From NCBI GenBank assembly GCA_001600695.1, contig BCKQ01000007.1:1-64000 (forward strand): a DNA stretch of 64,000 nucleotides, given 5' to 3'. Every line of letters starts with the position of its first letter. The stretch's first letter is position 1. Of this stretch, positions 42,271 to 52,230 are shown piece after piece. The DNA is from Ascoidea asiatica (taxonomy: Eukaryota; Ascomycota; Saccharomycetes; Ascoideales; Ascoideaceae). A program made the position numbers and the translations under genes. The notes beneath the pieces are model-generated. The model was not told the origin of the DNA. It saw only the letters and a program-made list of their open reading frames with translations, and made no database searches.

Positions 42271-42483
42271 ATTAATAAATATAAAGTACAATGTACAATG
42301 TACAAAGTGCAAAAGTATAATTTATATAATAATTTTTTTTGAAAAAATAATAGAGTTTTTATTAATTAGTGATTAAGAACATTTTCTTTAATAGATTTAA
42401 TAATAATAGAAATTTAACTTTTTAAATAATTTAGTAAGGAAATTAAATGATAAAAAAGGATAAAAAATTAATATATAAGAAAC

Positions 42484-43917
42484 TTAATCTAAAGTTTCTA
42501 ATAAATGTATAATATTTTTATATTCTTCTTTTAAACTTTCCAATTTATCTTTTAAAAATTCTTTATTTTTTAAATTTTCAATTTGAATATTAGAATTAAT
42601 ATCTTCTTCATTTTCAATAATATATAATTCTTTAGTTTCTTGATTAATATAAGTTGGACCTTTTTTAACCATACTTGTTAAAATTTCATAAACAACTTGA
42701 GTTGCAGCTTTTGAAGTAATTTCAGCATGATCATAAGCAGGAGAAACTTCAACAATATCAGCACCAATAATATTTAAAGATTCAATACCTCTTAAAATTG
42801 CAATTAATTCTCTTGTTAACCAACCACCAACTTCTGGAGTTCCAGTACCAGGAGCAGAACTTGGATCAAGTACATCAATATCAACAGATAAATAAACTGG
42901 AGAATTTTTTGGAATTATATTTAAAATTTTTTTAATAATAAAATTTAAACCAAATTTCCAAATATCATCAGCTTCAATTCTGGTGAAACCTTGATTTGAA
43001 TCTTCAATATAATCAGATAAATCAGTTAATCTTGTTCTTAAACCTGCATGAATATTAGAATTATTTGATAATAAACCTTCATTATTTGCCATCCATAACA
43101 TTGAACCATGAGTAAATTGAGATTGATTTGAATGCCAAAATGAAGGATATTTTGATGGAGACCAATCATCAAGATGAGAATCAAAATGAATTAAAGAAAT
43201 TTTTCCATAAACTTTATATAAAGCTCTTAAAGATGATAAAGTTATAGAATGATCACCACCTAACATAAATAATTTTGGAAATGATTTTTTATTGATATTA
43301 TTGTTATTAGATAGATTATTTAATGAAGAATTTCTATTAATTAATAATTCTTCATAAGCTTTTGACATTTGTTTTAAAGCTAAATTATTATCCATTGGAG
43401 TTATTGGTACATCACCACAATCAATAATTTTAGCCCAAGAATTAAATGGATTTAAATTTGATCTAAAATTCCAAGATCTTTTTAAATTAATTCTTTGAGA
43501 AGCTTGTCTTATTGATCTTGGACCAAATCTTGCACCAGGTCTATAAGTTGTTGCAGTATCAAATGGGAAACCAATAATTGCAATATCATAATTTATATTT
43601 AAATTTAATAAACAATTATCATAAGGTAAATGAGCAAAAGTATTTATACCAGAGAATGGAAAACCTTCACCCCAAAGATCATTTAAAGATGGATTTTTTT
43701 TATTAAAATTAATATTTTGATTTAAAATATTATAAGATTGATCAATATTTGTATTTGAATTACTCTCTTCTTCATTATTATTAATATTATTATTAATATT
43801 GTTTAATATAGGTAATGGTAAATCAATATTTAAATCATTAATAAATTGATTTGAGATTGAGAATGAAAGAGAATAATTTAATAAAATTGGAAATATAAAT
43901 AGTGAAGATAATTTCAT
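42484..43917 (-). CDS. Secreted/vacuolar agmatinase-family ureohydrolase
   Basis: A 477-residue member of the arginase/agmatinase family with an apparent signal peptide (1-19, [20 protein letters not shown]). An Asn-rich linker leads to the catalytic domain. Metal-ligand motifs are '[10 protein letters not shown]' (about 220), '[11 protein letters not shown]' (about 240) and '[21 protein letters not shown]' (about 342-362). The 'GIPFDT'-type '[23 protein letters not shown]' (about 115-137) is the agmatinase substrate loop. It should hydrolyse agmatine or another guanidino compound to urea, in the secretory pathway, vacuole or wall. A short helical Glu/Lys-rich C-terminal tail follows. S. cerevisiae has no obvious counterpart; S. 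pombe has. Confidence 0.9.
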   Translation of the reverse strand: MKLSSLFIFPILLNYSLSFSISNQFINDLNIDLPLPILNNINNNINNNEEESNSNTNIDQSYNILNQNINFNKKNPSLNDLWGEGFPFSGINTFAHLPYDNCLLNLNINYDIAIIGFPFDTATTYRPGARFGPRSIRQASQRINLKRSWNFRSNLNPFNSWAKIIDCGDVPITPMDNNLALKQMSKAYEELLINRNSSLNNLSNNNNINKKSFPKLFMLGGDHSITLSSLRALYKVYGKISLIHFDSHLDDWSPSKYPSFWHSNQSQFTHGSMLWMANNEGLLSNNSNIHAGLRTRLTDLSDYIEDSNQGFTRIEADDIWKFGLNFIIKKILNIIPKNSPVYLSVDIDVLDPSSAPGTGTPEVGGWLTRELIAILRGIESLNIIGADIVEVSPAYDHAEITSKAATQVVYEILTSMVKKGPTYINQETKELYIIENEEDINSNIQIENLKNKEFLKDKLESLKEEYKNIIHLLETLD

Positions 43918-44316
43918 TTTGAATAAATTAATTATTTAATATTATATGAAATGAATAAAATATATATATAATACATGATATATTCTTGTCTTTTTTAAAA
44001 GAAAGTGAAATAGAATTATTATTATATTTATATTATTATATTATATTATATTATATTTAAAGTCGAGATTTAGGCGGATAAATAATTCCATAAAGAGAAA
44101 TAAGGGTGGAGATTCCCAATTGGGCCATGAATATAACAATGAAATATAATATTGGAATATAAAATATTATAATAGAAAGTATTATATTTAAATATATTTA
44201 ATTATATAGATATAAAAAAGTAAAGTTTATTAATAATAGTTATAAAAGTTATAAAAGTTATAAAAGTTATAAAAGTAATAGATAATTTTTAATGATCTAA
44301 AGAATTAATTAATTAA
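43918..44316. other. Spacer between agmatinase and NDUFA4-like genes
   Basis: An AT-rich promoter of the agmatinase gene with TTATATTATAT repeats, and AAAGTTATA repeats (about 44240-44280) nearer the NDUFA4-like 3' end. A short patch near 44060-44130 is slightly GC-richer. No gene is seen. Confidence 0.4.
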
Positions 44317-44627
44317 TTAATCTTTTTTATTTAAAACTTCATCTAAACCAGATAATTCTGGATTTTTAGTTAAACGTAATGAAGGATCAGTTCTAAATTT
44401 TTTTGTTGAGAAATAAATTCCAGAACAAACAGCTATACCCATAGCAGCAAATAAAGGAGTTAATTCAACTGGAAAACTTGATTTTGAAGATTTTTTCTAA
44501 AAAAAAAAAAAAAAAAGTGTTAATTAGTTAGTTAGTTAGTAATTTAAATTGGAATAAAGATTTGAAATTGAATTTGAATTTGAATTGAACTTACGGCAGC
44601 ATTAAGTAAAACTTGTGAAGGTCTCAT
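44317..44627 (-). CDS. NDUFA4/MLRQ (B12D) family small mitochondrial membrane protein, spliced
   Basis: Exons 44627-44595 and 44496-44317, joined in phase 0, encode 70 residues. The N-terminus [11 protein letters not shown] is presequence-like. One membrane helix follows '[19 protein letters not shown]', and '[18 protein letters not shown]' is the conserved B12D/NDUFA4 C-terminal pattern. Relatives are small subunits first described in complex I and now placed with cytochrome oxidase in animals. Its short length and intron explain why it is easy to miss. Confidence 0.75.
44497..44594 (-). other. Intron of the NDUFA4-like gene (98 nt)
   Basis: 5' site GTAAGT (44594-44589), TACTAAC branch (44541-44535) followed by two further overlapping CTAAC copies, then an uninterrupted T run before TAG at 44499-44497. 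Splicing restores the frame. Confidence 0.88.
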
Positions 44628-45600
44628 TATGAATAAAATATATTAGTTTATGAAATTATTTAGAATTTGAATATGAAATATTGATTNAAATTGATTGAAA
44701 TTGATTGAATTTTAATTAAATGATATTATTGATTTAAAAGATTGTATCTGATTGCGTCTAATTTAATATATTTATTGAAGTGAATTATCAGCGCGCTCCA
44801 CGCTCAATGCTCAATTCTCCACTGCTAAGAAACAGAAGAAGGAACTGGAGAGGAAAGAATAGTACTGAGATCACGGGACTGGCGAAGCAAATTACTACGA
44901 TAAACAGTGAAAACAGTGAAAACAGTGAAAACAGTGAAAATAGTGCGAAGAGTGTTAAGCTACTGCTGAGGCTACTGCTGAGGCTACTGCTGAGGTTTCG
45001 TCGGAGTGTGATTGGCTGGCGGCACCGCGGCAACTTCCGGATTTATGACCTGATGCTGAGTCAGTCTGTGGCTACTGTTACGTAATCAGATTACGTAACG
45101 GATTATGTAATTTCAGTCTGTAGATATCGGTACCAGTATGCAGTTGAGATCCCGTGGTACTTTCTAGTACAGCCCACGTGTAACCATGAGACCATTTCCA
45201 CGGTTCTCCTGTTTGAATTGTGGGTGAGTCACTGAAAGAATCTAAAAATGTATGATTTCGGGCTGTTTTATCTAATATTTACTATCTATTATCTATTATC
45301 TATTATCTATTATCTAATATTTATTTCTTACTGTTACTGTTACTGTTACTGTTATTGTTATTGTTATTGTTATTATTGAAAATTGGTGAAAAAAAATATA
45401 ATTTTAGTGTGGAAATATATAAAATCTATCAAAACTGCCACAAATAGCTTGGTTTATTCACTTTTATTTCATATTACTTGTCTATAATATATTTTATATA
45501 TACTATATCTATTACTTTTCATATATATCTTAGATCCAATCAATAATACAAATCATACAAATATCATAAATTCAATAGAAATTAATAGAAATTAATAGAA
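44628..45600. promoter_or_regulatory. Divergent promoter, NDUFA4-like and DAHP-synthase-like genes
   Basis: A strongly GC-richer island (about 44780-45240) lies between AT-rich flanks. It holds a 9-bp ACAGTGAAA direct repeat (about 44907-44943), a 12-bp GCTACTGCTGAG repeat (about 44961-44997), TTACGTAA sites, CACGTG (45175-45180) and GAGACC (45188-45193). A 101-codon plus-strand frame (44780-45085) spans the repeats, which it reads as ENS and LLLR units; I regard it as spurious. TATC repeats and ACTGTT repeats lie at about 45280-45370. Confidence 0.55.
45078..45111. promoter_or_regulatory. Cluster of TTACGTAA sites (Yap1-like)
   Basis: TTACGTAA occurs at 45078-45085 and 45091-45098 and the variant TTATGTAA at 45104-45111, spaced 13 bp apart. 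TTACGTAA is the half-site palindrome preferred by fungal AP-1 (Yap) bZIP factors. Single copies also occur at 1840-1847 and 52404-52411. Confidence 0.5.
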
Positions 45601-45621
45601 ATGACAAAATCTCCAACCCAA

Positions 45622-45667
<46 letters not shown>

Positions 45668-47274
45668 GTAATAATGAAGATATAACATCAATGTCAAATA
45701 TAAATTCAAATTCAAATACAAATACAAATACAAATACAAATACAAATACAAATACAAATAAAAAAATTAATAATAATAATAATATATTCAATTTATCAGA
45801 TTCAGTATCGGATATAAATTTACCAAACTCAATCACAAATTCAATTAATAATTCAAGACCAAATTCAACAAATTGGGATTATAATCTACGTAATTCTTCT
45901 TTTAATAATGAAACTTTAGATAATTCAAATACTAATTTATATAATTTATCTTCAAATGGTTCTGTTTTAAGTTTATCTGAAAGAGGTCATATTCCAATTC
46001 CACAACCTGAAATTATACAACAAATTTTATATCCAACTTCAAATTTATTATCAAATAAAATTATAAATAATAGATTAAATTTAGTTAAACTTTTAAATAA
46101 TAATATTTTAATTAATAAAAAAAAAAATAATAAATTTTTATTAATCTTAGGTCCTCATTTTATTTCAAATGATAAAATGGCTTTAAATTGTTCAATTTGG
46201 TTAAATTATTTAAATAATCTTTCTTTTATTAATAATAATCTTTTAATCACAATGAGATCTAATTTAATGTCTTATGATTATTCTTCTCTTAATAACAATA
46301 ATAATATTAACAATAATAATATTAATAATAATTCTTTAATGACTTATGAAGTTGAAACTGGTATACCTTTTTGTAGAAATTTATTATTAAATATTTGTAA
46401 TAATATTTCAATATGTGGTGAAATTGCTGATACTATAACTCCTCAATATACTTCTGATTTATATACTTTAGCTTTTATTGGTTCTTCAGTAATTGAATCT
46501 CAATTACATAGAGAATCTGCTTCTGGTTCTTCATATTCAATTGGTTTTCAAACTTCTGATTATAATTCAAATAATATTAATAATTTAAATATTTATAAAT
46601 GTAAAATTAAATCTGCTCAAGATGCAATTATTGCTTCAAGTAATCCTCATCATTTTTTATCAATTACAAAAACTGGTCAAGCTGCAATTGTTGGTACAAC
46701 TGGTAATAATGAAACTTTTATAATTTTACAATTATCAAATAATTATTTAAATTTATCAAATTTAATAATTGAAAATTTAATTTTAAATATTATTAAAGAT
46801 TTAAATTTAAAAAATTCTAAAATTTTATTAGATTTTGGTAAAATTAATAAATTAAATTTAAAAATTAAATATAATCAATTAATTCATTTCTTAATTAATA
46901 AAAAAAATATTTCAAAATTTATTTTAGGTATTATGATTAATTCCGGTAATAATTATTTAAATTCTTTTGAAAAAAAATTTATTCAACAAAATGATATAAT
47001 TAATTCAAATTCAAATTCAAATTCAAATTATAATTCAAATTCAAATTATAATTATAATTTTAATATTTTAAATTTTAATGAATCTGATTATTTAAATTAT
47101 GAAAAAAATTTAATTAATTCAATTTTTACAAAAAATATAAATGAAAATAATTCTTCTGATGATAATTTATTATCAATTAATGATTATAATTCAGATGAAA
47201 TTGAAAATTTTATTTGTGCAGATATTTTATCTCATGAACTTGCAAAAATTAATCAACAAAGATTAAATGATTAG
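45601..47274 (+). CDS. DAHP synthase-like protein lacking catalytic motifs
   Basis: A 557-residue protein with an Asn/Thr-rich N-terminal 130 residues, then a region homologous to class I DAHP synthase (Aro3/Aro4, about 370 residues). Conserved blocks: 'ETGIPFCRNLLLNICNNISICGEIADTITPQYTSDLYTLAFIGSSVIESQLHRESASGSSYSIGFQT' around 255-320 (shown by its landmarks ESQLHR and SASG) and 'NPHHFLSITKTGQAAIVGTTGN' around 345-370. Changed sites: the metal-binding GPCSIHD block reads GPHFISND (about 184), the PRTxxGWKG block is missing, and the late GxMIES block reads GIMINS. It is probably catalytically dead; it might bind metabolites or regulate Aro3/Aro4. Confidence 0.75.
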
Positions 47275-48278
47275 TTATTTAAATATATAATTATATAATC
47301 AACTAATAATATTGTATAATATATTAGTTTAAAGTTGATACTGTCGCGCAGGGTTTGCAGTGAAATGCATACTTACATATTAATTTAAAAAATCCTAAAT
47401 CATGCACTAAGACGCGTGTCGTGTTTCTTTCAATTTAACCGGAAATTTTTATTATAATTTTTATTCAAATTGAAAAAAGTAGATTATAATCAATTTATTC
47501 TTTTTAGAAAAATTCAATTTAAATAATAAAAAATTTAAAGTATAAATATTAACAAAAAAAAAAAATATAAAAGAACTTTCTCCAATTAATTAGAATTAAA
47601 AGTATTCTTTATTAAAAGATCCATTGAAAAACTTTTTATTAAATCACTTACTGATATTATGAATTATGAATTCATTGCCAAGAAGACACACCAAAACATA
47701 AAAAAAGCTCTAAATCTCATAAAGTTATCATAAATTACTTGTAAAAGTTTTTAAATTTTTTTGTGTTTGTGGAAGAAGAAAACCCCGGAAGTTTAAATCC
47801 GGAATAACTGTTTACTCCGGATTGTTTTTTTTATAAAGACACACGGATAATTAATCACGGTCACGTTTTCAAACACGTGAATTCCAGTTGAGATTGTTTG
47901 TTTACAAATTCAAAAGTTTGTTGATTTTTTGAGAAGTAAACAAAAAAGAAGAAGATTCAAAAGAAGCATTAAAAGAAGAAGAAGATTTAACACAATAGCC
48001 ACAGGCAGCATAAAAATATCTCCATCAAGTAATAAAGAAGATTAGAAAGAAGAGTTTATTACAATTACTGCAATTACTATCAAATATACAGTTTCAAGTT
48101 TTGAAGATTTCTGCTTTTTGGCTTAAATATATTTTTAAAACTACTTAATCAAATAAAAAATCATAACTTATTTAAATCAATTATTCTTTATAATCTATTA
48201 ATTATATTTTATTAATCAAATTTGTTAATTATTTATCTTTAGTTCAATTAGAGGTCAATAAAAATTTATTCAAGACTA
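47275..48278. promoter_or_regulatory. Promoter region of the Ndd1-like gene
   Basis: One kilobase without a gene. A small GC-richer patch at about 47340-47440 holds CGCG-type sites (GTCGCGCAG, GACGCGTGTC). A second at about 47780-47890 holds GGAAGTTTAAATCCGGA and CACGTG (47874-47879). The rest is AT-rich. ACGCGT-like sites are MCB elements in yeasts, which would fit a cell-cycle gene downstream. Confidence 0.45.
47411..47416. promoter_or_regulatory. ACGCGT (MCB-like) site
   Basis: An ACGCGT hexamer near 47411 within GACGCGTGTC, about 870 bp upstream of the Ndd1-like start. MCB elements bind MBF and drive G1/S transcription in yeasts; function here is inferred only. Confidence 0.3.
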
Positions 48279-48647
48279 ATGTCATCAAGAACTTTATTGG
48301 AGTCATCTCCTTTAAAAGTACTTGATCATTCTTTATATCCTTTTGTTCAAGAAAAAAATAATAATGAGATTAATAACAATGATAATAATATTATTAATAA
48401 TATTAATAATAATATTAATAATAATATTAATAATAATAACAATGAAAAGAAAATCAATGATAATTTAAATAAAATTGATAATATTTATAATAATAATATT
48501 CAAAAAGATGAAGAATCAATAGATTTAGATTTTAAAACTGATTTAATATTTCAACAACAAATTCAACAACAACAATTTAATTTATTATCAACAGGTTTAA
48601 CTCCAATTAATAATAAAAAAAATATTAGTATTTCCAATAATATCTCA

Positions 48648-48691
<44 letters not shown>

Positions 48692-50516
48692 AACAAATAC
48701 TAACAATAATATTCATCTTTTATCACCAAATGGATTTTATCTTAATACTCCATATTATAGTAAATTAATAAATTCAGTTACTAAAAAGTTCTTAAATTCA
48801 AATCAAAATACTCCATTTTATAATAAATCAAATTTAAATAATTTTATAAATAGTAATAATATTAATGATAATGATACCACTAATAACAGTAAAAACATCA
48901 ATAGCAATAAAAACAATAATACTTTCAAATCAATTGATTCAACTTTAGTTAATTCAACAAAAAATTCAATAAATTTACCAACTTTATCAAATAATAGAGA
49001 TTATTTATTATCTTCTTCACCTTCAAGAAATTCTTCTTTAACTAAATTTATTAATTCAATAAATTCAATTCATTCAAGTTCAAAAAAAATTAATTATAAT
49101 AAAAATAATATTATAAATAAATTTAAAAATGATGTACAATTTTCTGATTTTATAACTGATACTCCTCAAAGAGATATGTTTAAATTTGAAAATGATAATA
49201 ATATTGAAAATAATGATATTAATAATATTAATAATAATAATATTAATAATAATAATATTGATAACTTAAACGATCATAGTATGATGAACTCTATTATGCA
49301 AGACTTTATTTCTAATAATCCAAATAATAACATAGATATAAATAATTTAGATAATTTAGATACTTTANCAAATTTAAATAATTTAAATACTCCAAATACG
49401 TTAAATACTCTCAATAGTTTAAATAATTTCAATAATTTCAATAATTCAAATGATATTGTTATAAATAATATTGAAAATGATAATGAAAATGATTTTAAAA
49501 TCTTCTTAGATGTTATAAATAATCTGAATAATGATCAATTAATTAATGATAATTTCTTAGAAAGTTTAAATGAAGATGAAACTGATTTTTTAATTAATCA
49601 AATTCAAAATTCAATTAAAAAAAATACTTCTATAAATAATTTCAATAATAATGATCCAATGAAAAGAAAATTTAGTCAATTAAGTCAATTAAATTCTTCT
49701 CCAAGTTCAAAATATAAACCTCATTTTCAATTAATCGATGATTGTTATGATCAAAATTTAAATTCTCAACTGAACAATAATAGTAATATTAATATTAATA
49801 ATAATAGTTTTAAAAATTTACAAAAACTAATTTATAAAACTCCATGCAAAAGTAAAATCATTACAAATTNTAACATAAAAAAGGATATTAATAGTAATAA
49901 TAATAATATTACAAATATTGAAAATAAAAATAATGAAAATAATAATATTCATAATATGAATAAAGATGATTTTAAAACTCCGGCAAAACAAAAAAATTTA
50001 ATAATTTCATCTCCTTCAACTATTATTGTTCCAAGTCCTTCTATTATGAATACAATTTCAAAAAATCCAAACAATTATAATAATCCAAATCANAGAAGTA
50101 TTAAAAATTTAACTAAAACTTTATTAAATCCAGATTTAATGAAAAGTCCTTTAAGTAAAATCAATCATTCTAAATCTCAATCTTTTACGGAAGGTATTTN
50201 TTTAAAAAATTTATCAATTCCAACAATGGGTATATTCGATCAAAAGAAAAATTCAATTTTAAAAACTTCAACTCCTTTAAATCTTTCAATAAATTTACCA
50301 AGAATTAGTACATTTAAAACTAATAATAATATTTCAAGAAATAATAATTTTAATTCAAATAATTTAAATAATATAAATCGTATGAATAACTATGATTATA
50401 ATATNAATAATAAGAATCAAAGTAGTAATTCAAATTTGAATACTACTTTTAGAAATCAAAATCTTAAAAATTTTAAAAATAAAAGTAGTAATAACATCCA
50501 TAATAATAACAATTTA

Positions 50517-50571
<55 letters not shown>

Positions 50572-50945
50572 GTAAAAATAAGAATAAAAAATCAAGAAAT
50601 GGAGGAAATAGAGGAATTCAATTTGTATTTACAGATATTGAATCATTAGTTAGAAATGCAGATGATAAAAGTAAACGTAGAAGACTTGAATCAAATAATT
50701 CTAGAAAGAAACTTTCAAGATCATTATCATTAGCGGATTCAAATAAAGTTAATGTTCAAAATAATAATATTAAAAAAGAAGAAATTATCAAAAAGGATTT
50801 AAATAAAGATTTAAATAAAGATTTAAATAAAGATTTAAATAAGAATCTAAATAAAGAAAGTCAAGGAAAAGAACTAAATAAAGAAAATAAAGTTAGTTCT
50901 AATTTGAAAAGAAGTTCTACAGTTCCTTATTATAAAGGTAAGTAG
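48279..50945 (+). CDS. NDD1: Ndd1-like mitotic transcription activator, Asn-rich
   Basis: An 888-residue, largely disordered protein dense in Asn runs and SP/TP phosphosites. Short blocks follow the order seen in yeast Ndd1: 'SDFITDTPQRDMF' (about 290), a TPxK block with 'KTPCKSK' and 'FKTPAKQ', 'ISSPSTIIVPSPS' (about 578), 'SIPTMGIFDQ' (about 647), 'GIQFVFTDIESL' (about 785) and the basic 'KKLSRSLSLADS' C-terminus. Ndd1 binds Fkh2/Mcm1 and activates G2/M genes. A DLNK repeat (about 840-860) ends the disordered tail. Five single Ns fall in the coding region, so a few residues are unknown. The assignment rests on short motifs. Confidence 0.6.
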
Positions 50946-51474
50946 ANGATGATTATAAATGAACTTCAATTGAATTACTTATGAATTACTCATGAATTAT
51001 AAATGAATTATAGATAAATTATTTAGTTCTAGACTTGTTTTATATATTAATTTTTTTTTTTTTCAATATGTTTTTATGTTTTTTATGTTTTTGTTTTATT
51101 TTTTTTATCATATTTTTGCTCTTACTTTTATTAGAGTATTTTTTTTTGGGAATTTGGATTGGAAATTTAATTGTTTTTGTTTTTTAACTAATTTTTTATT
51201 ATTTTTTATATTCTATTCTATTCTATTTTATTTTATTCTACTTTATTCTATTCTTACTTCAATTCTCAAAGTACAATTTTTTATATTGAATTTTTTGATT
51301 TATTATATTTTATCCTATAACTTTTAACTTTTACCTTTTATCTTTTATCTTATATCTTATATCTTATATCTTATATCTTATATCTTATATCTTATATCTT
51401 TTATATATCTCAATGGACACTCACTTAATCAAATAAATAAAAGTATTATAAGAAAGTTTTATTGTAGGTTAAAA
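50946..51474. other. Convergent spacer, Ndd1-like gene and SNM1
   Basis: T-rich 3' sequence with TTCTATTCTATTTTATT repeats and a (TTATATC)n-type tandem at about 51340-51405. The 83-codon frame at 51076-51327 is a by-product of T runs. No gene is seen. Confidence 0.5.
51340..51405. repeat. 7-bp tandem repeat (CTTATAT-type)
   Basis: About eight near-perfect copies of a 7-bp CTTATAT unit in the convergent spacer, mostly perfect in the centre. Confidence 0.8.
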
Positions 51475-52230
51475 TTACTTGAAGAAATCATTTAATGATA
51501 AACTTTTATTAGTTGTAGTTTTTGATTTTTTTGAAATTAAATTATTCAAAGTATTATTACCTTTTCTTTTCTTTTTCTTCTTTTTTATTAAAGAATCTTT
51601 TGATTTATCTTTGTTATCTTTGTTATCATTACTTATATCAGTGGTTGTTGTGGTTGTTGTGGTTGTAGTAGTAGTAGTAGTAGTAGTAGTAATATCTTTA
51701 GATGGATTTAATAAAGGTAATAATAATTCATTATTACAAATTTTACAATAATAAGATAAATATCTTAATCTTGGAATCCATTTTTTATCATTTTTATTAA
51801 ATTTATTTTTTTTATTAAATGAATTTTTAAAAAATTTTATTCTTATAATTAAATTTATACCAGGTATATATAAAGAATTACAATTTAAACAAAATTTTAT
51901 AAATTTTATAAATTTTATATCATTTAATTGATTTAAATTAATATTTGGATTAAAAATTATCTGATTTTTATTTTTTTTTATAAGAAATAAAGAATCATTT
52001 TGATTTTTGCTTTGATTATTATTATTTTGATNATTATTATTTATTTGATTAAATTGATAATTAAATTGATTAGGTAAATTAATATCTTTATTTTTTATAA
52101 AATTANTAAAATTTGAAACATATGATGAATTAATTATTGGATTTATTAAATGTAAAGAATGTGATAAATTGAACTTATGATCAATCTCTACATTTTTTTC
52201 AATTTGTTTTTTATTCATTTTTGAAGTCAT
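51475..52230 (-). CDS. SNM1: RNase MRP subunit Snm1
   Basis: A 251-residue protein resembling S. cerevisiae Snm1 (198). The N-terminus 'MNKKQIEKNVEIDHKFNLSHSLHLINPIINSSYVSNF' (about 5-41) and the C-terminal 'LNNLISKKSK' plus 'KSLSLNDFFK' follow the Snm1 pattern. A zinc-knuckle arrangement, CLNC (about 113-116) and CKIC (about 165-168), is characteristic of the Rpr2/Snm1 family. Threonine and lysine runs precede the tail. Snm1 is specific to RNase MRP, unlike Pop4 and Pop5, which are shared. Two single Ns lie in the coding region. Confidence 0.85.
   Translation of the reverse strand: MTSKMNKKQIEKNVEIDHKFNLSHSLHLINPIINSSYVSNFXNFIKNKDINLPNQFNYQFNQINNNXQNNNNQSKNQNDSLFLIKKNKNQIIFNPNINLNQLNDIKFIKFIKFCLNCNSLYIPGINLIIRIKFFKNSFNKKNKFNKNDKKWIPRLRYLSYYCKICNNELLLPLLNPSKDITTTTTTTTTTTTTTTTTDISNDNKDNKDKSKDSLIKKKKKKRKGNNTLNNLISKKSKTTTNKSLSLNDFFK

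Noticed and set aside
44788-45085. Opposing 81- and 101-codon frames in the 44.8-45.1 kb island
   Set aside because: Both are read through 9- and 12-bp tandem repeats; listed as a low-probability orphan only.
45601-45800. Minus-strand Leu/Phe/Val-rich 84-codon frame opposite the DAHP-synthase-like start
   Set aside because: Antisense shadow of the Asn/Thr repeat codons of the real gene.
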